A stretch of DNA of 64,000 nucleotides from NCBI GenBank assembly GCA_002790195.1, contig PFUR01000057.1, positions 21,454 to 85,453 on the forward strand, written 5' to 3'. The position numbers and the translations under genes are program-made. The stretch comes from Flavobacteriales bacterium CG_4_9_14_3_um_filter_40_17. GTDB lineage: Bacteria > Bacteroidota > Bacteroidia > Flavobacteriales > Flavobacteriaceae. Positions 42,340 to 50,402 of this stretch are shown piece by piece; position 1 is the first letter of the stretch, and the number at the start of each line of letters is the position of its first letter. The notes under the pieces were generated by a model. The model ran no database searches. It was given only the letters and a program-made list of their open reading frames with translations, and had not been told where the DNA came from.

Positions 42340-43293
42340 TCACGATGTTTCAATGTTTTCAATATGCTTGTAAGCAGCAATGATGTTTTTTACCAATTGA
42401 TGCCGGATGACATCTTTATCATCTAAAAATACGATTCCGATGCCTTCAATATCTTTAAGAACCAGCAAAGCTTCTTTGAGGCCGGAGATTACACGGCGTG
42501 GCAGGTCAATTTGCCCGGGGTCGCCGGTGATGAGGAACTTAGCACTTTTCCCCATCCGGGTCAGGAACATTTTCATCTGCGCGTGGGTGGTGTTTTGGCC
42601 TTCGTCGAGTATGACAAAAGCATGGTCGAGTGTGCGCCCGCGCATAAAGGCGAGCGGAGCTATTTGGATTACGCCCGTTTCGAGATAGGCAACCAATTTT
42701 TCCGGAGGAATCATATCGCGGAGCGCGTCATAGAGAGGCTGCATATAGGGGTCGAGTTTTTCTTTGAGATCGCCGGGCAAAAAACCGAGATTTTCACCAG
42801 CTTCAACCGCGGGGCGAGTCAAAATAATCCGTTTAACTTGCTTCTCTTTGAGCGCTTTGACTGCCATGGCAACACCCGTATAGGTTTTTCCCGTACCGGC
42901 AGGTCCCACAGCGAAAACCAAGTCTTTTTCCTTAATCATCTGCACCAATTTCACCTGATTAGGTGTCATGGGTTTCACGGGTTTTCCGCTCACGCCGTGC
43001 AAAAGAACTTGATCGTAATCTGCTTCTTCTGTGCTGTGGTTCACTTCGGTAAGGATGCGTTCGATGACCGTGTCGTCCAATTTGTTGTATTTTCCGAAAT
43101 AGGACGTGAGCTTGTCGAATTTTATTTCAAACTCTTCCAAGACATCTTCATCTCCTAAAGCGATGATTTTGTTGCCCCGGGCTATGATTTTAAGTTTAGG
43201 GAAATACTTTTTGATGCTTTGAATATTAACGTTATTTTGGCCAAAAAAATCTCTGGGGCTTACTTCGGTGAGTTCAATGATAAGTTCGTTCAA
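42340..43293 (-). CDS. PhoH-like ATPase (YbeZ)
   Basis: 317 residues. An N-terminal KH-like domain (~1-100, PKLKIIARGNKIIALGDED) is followed by a P-loop NTPase with Walker A AVGPAGTGKTYTGVAM and Walker B FVILDEGQNTTHAQMKMFLT, plus TGDPGQIDLP. PhoH/YbeZ proteins work with the YbeY endoribonuclease in rRNA processing and ribosome quality control. The start codon is TTG: no ATG lies nearby in frame, and homologues begin at the same NELxIEL position. Confidence 0.94.
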   Translation of the reverse strand: MNELIIELTEVSPRDFFGQNNVNIQSIKKYFPKLKIIARGNKIIALGDEDVLEEFEIKFDKLTSYFGKYNKLDDTVIERILTEVNHSTEEADYDQVLLHGVSGKPVKPMTPNQVKLVQMIKEKDLVFAVGPAGTGKTYTGVAMAVKALKEKQVKRIILTRPAVEAGENLGFLPGDLKEKLDPYMQPLYDALRDMIPPEKLVAYLETGVIQIAPLAFMRGRTLDHAFVILDEGQNTTHAQMKMFLTRMGKSAKFLITGDPGQIDLPRRVISGLKEALLVLKDIEGIGIVFLDDKDVIRHQLVKNIIAAYKHIENIETS

Positions 43294-43333
43294 ATGAGTT
43301 GTTTTTAAGGTAAATTTAAAAGATAAGTTTTCT

Positions 43334-43341
43334 TAGATTTG
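43334..43341 (+). promoter_or_regulatory. Promoter -7 element for the SAM hydrolase gene
   Basis: TAGATTTG, 59 bases before the ATG of the downstream gene, in the divergent gap with the PhoH gene. Confidence 0.5.
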
Positions 43342-43400
43342 CACAACAAAGTTAATGATAATTTATGGTCGTTAACTGAAAAACTATCAACAATTTATTT

Positions 43401-44231
43401 ATGCCAACCATAACTTTGACTACTGATTTTGGAGAGAAAGATCACTATGTCGGGGCAGTTAAAGGGGCTATTTATTCCAAATCAGATATTGTCCGGATTG
43501 TTGATATCTCGCACACAGTCTCTCCGTTCAACTGTGCGGAAGCTTCTTACATTTTAAAAAACACTTACAAACATTTTGCCCAAGGCACCGTTCATATCAT
43601 CGGTATTGATTCGGAATATACGGTTGAAAATAAACATCTGGCCGTTTTGCTCAACGGACATTATTTTGTCTGTGCAAACAACGGCCTCCTTTCTTTAATC
43701 ATCACAGAAGAAAAGCCTGAAAAAATAATCGAGCTCAAACATCCAATGTCAGCAAAAAGTAACTTTCCCGTTTTGGAAGTTTTTGTTGATACGGCTTGTA
43801 AACTCATAAACGGTGAACCTATCGATTCACTGGGAGAAGAAATTTTTGAGATGAAACAATCCCGCGGTCTCATCCCCGTTGTTAACAATGAGGCAAATCA
43901 AATTATCGGAACCGTTATTTATATTGACAATTACGGAAATGTGGTGAGCAATATTCATCGGTCATTGTTTGAGAAAATCGGTCAAAACAGAGACTATATA
44001 CTGAGTGTGAGAAGTGTCAAAATCAAAAAGATCCATGATAAGTATTCCGATTTTATTGATTTTAATATTCCGAAGGAAGACCGAAATTACGATGGCGAAA
44101 AGTTGGCAATTTTCAACAGTTCGGGTTATTTGGAGCTGGCAATTTTTAGAAGTAATTTACAAACCGTCGGGGGTGCTTCTTCCCTATTGGGATTGAATTA
44201 TTGGGATACGGTAACCATCAATTTTATTTAA
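43401..44231 (+). CDS. SAM hydrolase (DUF62 / SAM hydroxide adenosyltransferase)
   Basis: 276 residues of the fluorinase/chlorinase superfamily whose ordinary bacterial members hydrolyse S-adenosylmethionine to adenosine and methionine. Key pieces: N-terminal TLTTDFGEKDHYVGAVKGAI with the conserved aspartate, VDISHTVSPFNCAEASYIL, CANNGLLSL, and the C-terminal IDNYGNVVSNI. No 23-residue fluorinase loop was recognised, so halogenation is unlikely. The next gene starts 5 bases after the stop; probable operon with the ABM protein and gldFG. Confidence 0.9.
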   Translation: MPTITLTTDFGEKDHYVGAVKGAIYSKSDIVRIVDISHTVSPFNCAEASYILKNTYKHFAQGTVHIIGIDSEYTVENKHLAVLLNGHYFVCANNGLLSLIITEEKPEKIIELKHPMSAKSNFPVLEVFVDTACKLINGEPIDSLGEEIFEMKQSRGLIPVVNNEANQIIGTVIYIDNYGNVVSNIHRSLFEKIGQNRDYILSVRSVKIKKIHDKYSDFIDFNIPKEDRNYDGEKLAIFNSSGYLELAIFRSNLQTVGGASSLLGLNYWDTVTINFI

Positions 44232-44236
44232 ATACC

Positions 44237-44533
44237 ATGCTTACAAGAATCGTAAAAATGCATTTCAGAACAGACGAAGTCGGTACTTTTTTGAATCACT
44301 TCGATGTGAACAAAAATCAAATCCGGCATTTTACTGGTTGCAAGGGCTTGATACTGTATCGGGATATAAATTTTCCCAACGTGTTTTTTACTTATAGTTT
44401 TTGGGAAAATGAAGCAGCCTTAGAAAACTACAGAAAATCTGAACTCTTCAATCAGGTTTGGTCATATACCAAGGCACTTTTTGAAGACAAACCTCAGGCT
44501 TGGAGCTTATCCGAATTTAAAAAAGTCGATTAA
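44237..44533 (+). CDS. Antibiotic biosynthesis monooxygenase (ABM)-like small protein
   Basis: 98 residues, ferredoxin-like alpha/beta dimeric barrel type. Pattern: MLTRIVKMHFRTDEVGTFLN (first strand and helix), GCKGLILYRDINFPNVFFTY, SFWENEAALENYRKSELFNQ, and WSYTKALFEDKPQAWSL. The SFWENEAAL stretch is a typical ABM feature. The role is unknown; members include heme-degrading enzymes and quinone monooxygenases. The upstream in-frame extension is not used because it overlaps the previous stop. Confidence 0.85.
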   Translation: MLTRIVKMHFRTDEVGTFLNHFDVNKNQIRHFTGCKGLILYRDINFPNVFFTYSFWENEAALENYRKSELFNQVWSYTKALFEDKPQAWSLSEFKKVD

Positions 44534-44542
44534 TTTTTGCCA

Positions 44543-46948
44543 ATGAATTTTGCCGTCTATAAAAAAGAAATTTCAGAGTTGTTTTCTTCTATTTCAACCT
44601 ATTTGGTGATAGCTGTTTTTTTGTTGGCAACCGGATTGTTTTTATGGGTAATCGAAGGTCCTTTTAATTTGCTCAATTCGGGTTTTGCAGACTTGGGCTT
44701 GTTTTTTGAATTGGCACCCTGGCTGATGATTTTCCTAACAGCCGCCATGAGCATGAAAAGTTTTTCGGAAGAAAAAAAAACCGGCACGCTCCAACTCCTA
44801 TTAAGTAAACCAATCGGTGCGTTTAATTTGGTTTTCAATAAGTTTTTATCCGTTTGGACTGTTGTTGTATTCACTTTTCTGCCTACGCTACTCTATTGTT
44901 ACGCCATCCGGAAATTGGCACTCAATCCTGAAGACTTAGATGTGAGTGCTGCCACAGCTTCCTATTTTGGTTTGATTCTGCTTTCAGCGGCCTTGAGTGC
45001 TCTGGGTGTTTTTTGCAGCCTTTTATCGGGCAATCAGTTGCTTTCGTTTGTCTTTGCTGTTATACTTTCATTTTTCTTTTATTTTGGTTTTGAGCAGTTG
45101 ATTCAACTCTTTTCCTTCGGTAGTTATGAATTCTTTGTTGAAAATCTGGGTATCAAATATCACATAGACAGTATAGGAAAAGGAGTTTTGGACTCGCGGA
45201 GCTTGGTTTATTTTGGCTGTTTAACAACTTTCTTTTTATGGATTTGTTTTGCACTCATCTCAATCAAATTCAGCTACCATCCCAAAAAGGTTTATTTGAA
45301 TACGGCGAAAATCTTGATTGGAGTCGGTTTAGTTGTTCTATTTTCCAACCGATTTTATCATCGGTTTGATTTTACCAAAGATCAGCGGTTCACACTTTCT
45401 GAAGAGACTGCGGCTTTGTTGAAAATAGCTGACAAACCAATTTATATCGATGTTTTTTTGGGAGGCGATTTACCGGCATCCTATCGTAAACTGAAAACGG
45501 AAACGAAGCAGATTTTGGAAGAATTCAGAACCGTCAATCCGTTGATATCCTTCAATTTTATCAATCCGCTGGAAGACGAAGATGTATCTGAAGAGGTGGT
45601 AAACAGACTCATCGGTTTCGGATTGCAACCCATCCAAATAAGCGAACAAAAGAAAGGAAAACTTTCACAAACCATCATTTTCCCTTGGGCGGTAGCCTCC
45701 ATTGACAATAAAAAAGTGGTAAACATCAACCTGTTGGCCGAAAAACCTTTTACAGAGGATGATGCGCAAGTATCCGTTTCAGTTGAACAATTAGAATACC
45801 ATTTCAGCATCAAACTGAACCAGCTCTTTTTGAAAAAATATCCTTCGATAGCCGTGTTAAAAGGCAATGGCGAATTGGATGATCGTTATTTAATAAATGG
45901 TTTAAGTGCCTTAAGGGATTTCTACAACTTAGCTCCTTTTACGTTGGATTCAGTTGCCAAAAACCCTTACAAAACCTTAGAAGACATCAAAAAATATGAT
46001 TTGGTTTTCGTGGCAAAACCCACCGAAGCTTTCTCAGAAGCAGAAAAGCTTGTTTTGGATCAATACGTAATGAATGGCGGCAGGATGCTTTGGAGCCTCG
46101 ATGGAGTTAATGCAGAATTAGACAGCCTTTACAACTCGTCCGGACAGATGCTGAGCATACCCGAAGACTTAAATTTAGCTGATTTTTTCTTCAAATACGG
46201 TCTTCGTATCAATTCTAATTTAATCAAAGACAAATATGCTACCCCTATTGTTTTGACCTCCGGCGAAGGTGATGCAACACGCTATAATTCAGTTCCGTGG
46301 GTTTATTCTCCCTTGATTATCCCGGATCAAAACCACGCCATAACCAGTCGGGTTGAAACAGTAAAATTTGAATTTGCCGGATCGATTGATACTTTGCCCA
46401 ACCAAATCAAAAAAACAATTTTGTTGCAAAGTTCGATGCTGGCAAAATTAGTGGGGGCACCTGTGGTTATCGACATTTCCAAGACCATAGCCAATACAGA
46501 AAGCGATGATTACGGCCCGGGAAATTTTCCGGTAGCCGTATTGTTAGAAGGCACCTTCACCTCGGCTTATAAAAACCGGGTTTTACCTTTTCCATTGGCT
46601 ACATTTGAATCTACCGGAAAAAAGTCGAAAATGTTGGTTATTTCAGATGGTGACATTTTCAAATCACAATTGGATAAAGGGAAATCCCTGCCGCTAGGCT
46701 TTGATAAATGGACTGGAAACCGCTATGGCAACAAAGATTTTTTACTCAATTCAGTGAACTATCTCTTAGATGATTTGACACCTTTAAAACTCAGAAACAA
46801 GCAATATCGCATAAGCTATTTGGATGTTGAAAAAATTGAAAAAAGTGGAAAAAATTATCAGGTTATCAACCTATTAATTCCATCTTTTTGCCCATTTATT
46901 TTATTTGTTTTCGTTCGTTTTTTTAGAAGAAGATATTTTCTGAAATAG
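44543..46948 (+). CDS. Fused GldF-GldG gliding motility ABC transporter membrane protein
   Basis: 801 residues. Residues 1-~240 match GldF: an ABC-2 permease with six hydrophobic segments, starting NFAVYKKEISELFSSISTYL with the EEKKTGTLQLLLSKPI coupling motif. Without a stop the sequence runs into GldG (~245-801): a first membrane anchor (AKILIGVGLVVLFSNRFYHR), DQRFTLSEET, a periplasmic domain (TEDDAQVSVSVEQLEYHF, GRMLWSLDGV) and a C-terminal membrane helix (IPSFCPFILFVFVRF). In Flavobacterium johnsoniae the two are separate genes (about 241 and 561 residues), so this is a true in-frame fusion. The GldA ATPase is not in the window. Confidence 0.92.
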   Translation: MNFAVYKKEISELFSSISTYLVIAVFLLATGLFLWVIEGPFNLLNSGFADLGLFFELAPWLMIFLTAAMSMKSFSEEKKTGTLQLLLSKPIGAFNLVFNKFLSVWTVVVFTFLPTLLYCYAIRKLALNPEDLDVSAATASYFGLILLSAALSALGVFCSLLSGNQLLSFVFAVILSFFFYFGFEQLIQLFSFGSYEFFVENLGIKYHIDSIGKGVLDSRSLVYFGCLTTFFLWICFALISIKFSYHPKKVYLNTAKILIGVGLVVLFSNRFYHRFDFTKDQRFTLSEETAALLKIADKPIYIDVFLGGDLPASYRKLKTETKQILEEFRTVNPLISFNFINPLEDEDVSEEVVNRLIGFGLQPIQISEQKKGKLSQTIIFPWAVASIDNKKVVNINLLAEKPFTEDDAQVSVSVEQLEYHFSIKLNQLFLKKYPSIAVLKGNGELDDRYLINGLSALRDFYNLAPFTLDSVAKNPYKTLEDIKKYDLVFVAKPTEAFSEAEKLVLDQYVMNGGRMLWSLDGVNAELDSLYNSSGQMLSIPEDLNLADFFFKYGLRINSNLIKDKYATPIVLTSGEGDATRYNSVPWVYSPLIIPDQNHAITSRVETVKFEFAGSIDTLPNQIKKTILLQSSMLAKLVGAPVVIDISKTIANTESDDYGPGNFPVAVLLEGTFTSAYKNRVLPFPLATFESTGKKSKMLVISDGDIFKSQLDKGKSLPLGFDKWTGNRYGNKDFLLNSVNYLLDDLTPLKLRNKQYRISYLDVEKIEKSGKNYQVINLLIPSFCPFILFVFVRFFRRRYFLK

Positions 46949-47083
46949 CGAGATGAAACACTATTTTCTTCATTCGACAAAAGATTTGAGCCGTTTGTGT
47001 TAAGTTTTAGCAAGAATTACGATTAACCTATGAGCCCTTAAAGTATTTCTTACTTTCTCAAAACCCTAAAATCAATAGATTCA

Positions 47084-47641
47084 ATGGAAAAAACCTACAA
47101 ACGCTGTTCAGATTCAGCGATTACACTTTCTGAGTTGATGCTTCCCTCTCATTCCAATTTCAGTGGGAAAATCCATGGCGGCTATATCATGTCTTTAATG
47201 GATCAGATTGCCTTTGCCTGTGCATCCAAACATTCGGGAAGTTATTGCGTGACAGCAAGCGTTGAGCGGGTAGATTTCCTCAATCCGATTGAGGTTGGCG
47301 AATTGGTGACCTTGAAAGCCTCTGTCAATTATGTAGGCAGGACTTCTATGGTGATAGGCATCCGGGTAGAATCCGAAGACATTCGCAAAGGCATTTGCAG
47401 GCATTGCAATTCGTCTTACTTTACCATGGTAGCTAAAGACGAAGAAGGAAACAGTGTGCCGGTGCCGGGGCTGATTTTAGAATCGAAAGAAGCAGCGAGG
47501 CGTTATATAACAAGCTTGTTGCGCATTCAAAACAAGAAAAATGTGCATCCCGCCTTTGAAAATAAATCTTTTGTGATGGAAGAATATTTAGAGGAGTTAA
47601 AAAACCACCCCGTCCGATTGGAATTCAAGAAAGGCAAATAA
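47084..47641 (+). CDS. Acyl-CoA thioesterase (hotdog fold)
   Basis: 185 residues. The hotdog motif with its catalytic region reads GGYIMSLMDQIAFACASKHS, where the aspartate is the expected catalytic acid, followed by VTASVERVDFLNPIEVGELV and the trimer-forming strand SMVIGIRVESEDI. Family YciA / cytosolic acyl-CoA thioester hydrolase, with a C-terminal extension of ~45 residues. It hydrolyses medium or long acyl-CoA to free acid and CoA. Convergent with the methyltransferase gene. Confidence 0.9.
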   Translation: MEKTYKRCSDSAITLSELMLPSHSNFSGKIHGGYIMSLMDQIAFACASKHSGSYCVTASVERVDFLNPIEVGELVTLKASVNYVGRTSMVIGIRVESEDIRKGICRHCNSSYFTMVAKDEEGNSVPVPGLILESKEAARRYITSLLRIQNKKNVHPAFENKSFVMEEYLEELKNHPVRLEFKKGK

Positions 47642-47673
47642 CCTAAATATGAACCCAGGGGTTATTTTCTGAT

Positions 47674-48486
47674 TCAAATCCGGCTAAATCCCCGTTGCCG
47701 TTTGGCCTCAAAAACTAAAATTGATGCCGAAACGGATAAATTAAGTGAATCAATGGCGCCTTCCATCGGGATTATGATATTTTTGAAAGATGCCGTGAGC
47801 CAAGGTTGGGAAAGCCCTGTAGCTTCCGTGCCGACCACAATAGCGGTAGATTCCGTATAATTTTGCAAATCATAAGGCTCGGAGGCTGATAGTGCTGCCG
47901 CAAATATGTTGAAGTCGTGGTGTTTAAGAAAAGCAATCACTTCCAATGTTGAAGCCATCGCCAAATGATTGGTAAAAACCGTTCCCACACTCGATCGGAT
48001 GACATTGGGATTGTAAAAATCGGAAACCGGGTTGCCCACTATTACCGCATCTATGCCGGCGGCATCGGCAGTACGCAACAAAGCTCCTAAATTTCCCGGT
48101 TTTTCGGGGGACTCAACCACCAAAACCAGCGGATTTTTTGTTTCAAAACGGAGCTCTTCCAAGGTGTTTGGTTTCATTTTAGCAACGGCCAATATACCTT
48201 CCGTATTTGAGCGATAGGCCAATTTCTGATAAACAGAAAGAGAAATTTCAATGATTTCTACTTCGGGTAAAACCTGCTTGATAAAATTATCAATTCCAGA
48301 AAATATATCCGGACAAAAAAGCAGTTTATCGAATTCGTACTTACCCTCTTTAGCCAAAACAACTTCGCGGATTCCTTCTATCAAAAAAAGTTGTTCTTTT
48401 TTTCTGAAAATAGATTTTTCCTGCAACCTGATTAAATATTTAACCAAATCGTTCTGCGGGCTAGTTATTTTCTTGATTAACTGCAA
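47674..48486 (-). CDS. SpoU/TrmH family RNA 2'-O-methyltransferase
   Basis: 270 residues. An N-terminal substrate-binding domain (~1-100; SIFRKKEQLFLIEGIREV) is followed by the SPOUT knot: motif 1 EKPGNLGALLRTADAAGIDA, motif 2 IVVGTEATGLSQ, and motif 3 MEGAIDSLNLSVSASILVFE. These methylate ribose 2'-OH groups in tRNA or rRNA; the target is unknown. The start is TTG: no ATG is available near the expected N-terminus, and the LIKKITSPQNDLV start agrees with homologues. Confidence 0.9.
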   Translation of the reverse strand: MQLIKKITSPQNDLVKYLIRLQEKSIFRKKEQLFLIEGIREVVLAKEGKYEFDKLLFCPDIFSGIDNFIKQVLPEVEIIEISLSVYQKLAYRSNTEGILAVAKMKPNTLEELRFETKNPLVLVVESPEKPGNLGALLRTADAAGIDAVIVGNPVSDFYNPNVIRSSVGTVFTNHLAMASTLEVIAFLKHHDFNIFAAALSASEPYDLQNYTESTAIVVGTEATGLSQPWLTASFKNIIIPMEGAIDSLNLSVSASILVFEAKRQRGFSRI

Positions 48487-48542
48487 AGTTTGAAATGATT
48501 ACAGGTTACTGGTTGCTGGCTTATTTGAGTTTTGAGTAAATC

Positions 48543-48603
48543 TTGAGGGTTGAATAATTAAATACTAAGCACTAAAAACTAAAGGCTAAAGACTAAAAAC
48601 TTA
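48543..48603. repeat. Low-complexity tract of CTAAA-type units
   Basis: Imperfect repeats of ACTAAA / GCTAAA / ACTAAG units (about six) in the gap between the methyltransferase and glycosyltransferase genes. A short echo (CTAAGCACTAAGAGC) occurs behind the GH65 gene near 52462-52480. Possibly replication slippage. Confidence 0.5.
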
Positions 48604-48628
48604 CACGTCTATTGGCTTTTGACTAAAA

Positions 48629-49582
48629 TTAGATTTTTTCGGCTACCCGGTATCGTTCTTTTTGCTTTCCATTGCGCAAAATCATTTCACCAATAAAACC
48701 GGCAAGGAAAAATTGCACACCCAAAATCATGGAAGTCAGCGCGATATAAAACCACGGGTCGTCTGCCACCAAGCGTGCGGGTTCATACAAATAAATGAGC
48801 TTGTATATTTTCATTCCACCAATGTAGGCCGCGGCTATAAAACCGAATAGAAACATGAGCACGCCCAACGCACCAAAAAAATGCATCGGGCGTTTGCCAA
48901 ATTTGGATAGAAACCAAATCGTGACCAAGTCCAAAAATCCATTGATAAACCGTTCCATGCCAAATTTTGTTTGTCCGTATTTTCTCGATTGGTGTTGCAC
49001 TATTTTTTCAGTAATTTTTGTGTAACCTGCGTTCTTGGCTAAAACCGGAATGTACCGATGCATTTCACCAAAAACATCTACGTTTTTGACGACTTCATTT
49101 TTGTATGCTTTGATGCCACAATTAAAATCGTGTAGTTTCAATCCGGAGGTCTTTCGAGCCGCCCAGTTGAACAGTTTGGACGGTAGGTTTTTAGCAAAAA
49201 AAGAATCGTACCGTTTTCTTTTCCACCCCGACACCAAATCATAATTTTGCCGGGTAATCAACTCGACAAAAGCAGGGATTTCTTCCGGGTTGTCTTGCAA
49301 ATCGGCATCCATCGTCATGACTACTTCTCCACACGCTTCTTTAAAACCCAAGTGCAGTGCCTGCGACTTGCCGAAATTTTTAGAAAACCGGTATCCGCGC
49401 ACATGCGGGTCTGTAACGGCTAATCGGCTTATTTGATTCCACGATTTGTCGGTGCTGCCATCATCTATCAGCAAAATTTCGTAAGTATATCCTTGCGTTT
49501 GCAACACTTTTGACAGCAAACCGTGAAGTTCTTTCAGAGATTCTTCTTCATTATAAAGCGGGATGACGACCGATAGTTGCAT
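48629..49582 (-). CDS. Family 2 glycosyltransferase (DPM1/ArnC-like), membrane-bound
   Basis: 317 residues. GT-A domain (~1-225): VVIPLYNEEESLKELHGLL, LIDDGSTDKSW, the DxD-like MTMDADLQDNPEEI and CGIKAYKNEVV. Then two C-terminal membrane helices (HFFGALGVLMFLFGFIAAAY; YIALTSMILGVQFFLAGF), as in polyprenyl-phosphate sugar transferases. Likely adds a sugar to a lipid carrier for cell-surface glycans. DUF4199 lies 43 bases upstream on the same strand, a recurring pairing in Bacteroidota. Confidence 0.92.
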   Translation of the reverse strand: MQLSVVIPLYNEEESLKELHGLLSKVLQTQGYTYEILLIDDGSTDKSWNQISRLAVTDPHVRGYRFSKNFGKSQALHLGFKEACGEVVMTMDADLQDNPEEIPAFVELITRQNYDLVSGWKRKRYDSFFAKNLPSKLFNWAARKTSGLKLHDFNCGIKAYKNEVVKNVDVFGEMHRYIPVLAKNAGYTKITEKIVQHQSRKYGQTKFGMERFINGFLDLVTIWFLSKFGKRPMHFFGALGVLMFLFGFIAAAYIGGMKIYKLIYLYEPARLVADDPWFYIALTSMILGVQFFLAGFIGEMILRNGKQKERYRVAEKI

Positions 49583-49625
49583 GTAATGTTTTAACCTTTG
49601 ATTGGGTCAAAAGTACTGATAAAAA

Positions 49626-50156
49626 TTAGTTTTGAGCCGGTTGTTTTTTCATGATTAGGCCGAGAATCATAGAAATGATGAAACCGAAGAAAAGACTCAT
49701 AATTATCGTAACCGGAAAAACAATATAGGGGGATGAGAACTTTTTCATCATGTTTACCGACATATCCAATTGTTCTTGAGTCATTTCCGGATTGGACTCA
49801 ATCATTTTTTGGTACTGAAAATCGGCTAGTTTATTCATGTATTCTGGATCGATTACCTGAGTCAATACCAATTGATAAATAGCTGAAATAAGTCCGGCTA
49901 TCAAAGCTGCTCCAAGCCCTAATTTTAAGGCTTCGGATAAACTGAGCCAACCTTGGTTTTCTTTCTTAAATTGAGCCATCGCCAAAGCTAATATTACGGT
50001 TGTAATTGCAATGGATATCAAGGTTACAAACCAACCACCTTCAAATTGCATATTGAGTGCATATAAAGTAACACTGAGTGCGACAGATACCACACCCAAC
50101 AAAATTCCGAAATTAAGCGCGTGTTTGGATGTTTTGGGATTTTGAATTTCTTCCAT
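49626..50156 (-). CDS. DUF4199 membrane protein
   Basis: 176 residues with four hydrophobic helices (NFGILLGVVSVALSVTLYAL; LISIAITTVILALAMAQF; LGAALIAGLISAIYQLVLT; PVTIIMSLFFGFIISMILG) and a methionine-rich polar loop between helices 3 and 4 (KMIESNPEMTQEQLDMSV), the layout of DUF4199. The function is unknown. Shares an operon with the glycosyltransferase. Confidence 0.88.
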   Translation of the reverse strand: MEEIQNPKTSKHALNFGILLGVVSVALSVTLYALNMQFEGGWFVTLISIAITTVILALAMAQFKKENQGWLSLSEALKLGLGAALIAGLISAIYQLVLTQVIDPEYMNKLADFQYQKMIESNPEMTQEQLDMSVNMMKKFSSPYIVFPVTIIMSLFFGFIISMILGLIMKKQPAQN

Positions 50157-50402
50157 AATAAGTTTTTTAGGTTAAATTTTAAGTATTGGTTTACAAAGTT
50201 AAAGAAATGTTACAAGTAATTTTGATTTTCAATAATTAAACTGTCTGCCAATAGCAAAGGGTATGAATTATAATTCAAATTACAAACAAAAAAAATTAAA
50301 CCAGAAACCACAATACTGATGCTTTGCAAATTTAGGCTTGTAAAAACCATCCATGGTTCAAAAACATTCCTTATTTTTATCAAAAATTAAAAACCTGTAT
50401 TA

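Noticed and set aside
43401..44231. Fluorinase/chlorinase for halogenated metabolites
   Set aside because: The family is dominated by SAM hydrolases, no fluorinase-specific loop was recognised, and no halometabolite genes are nearby.
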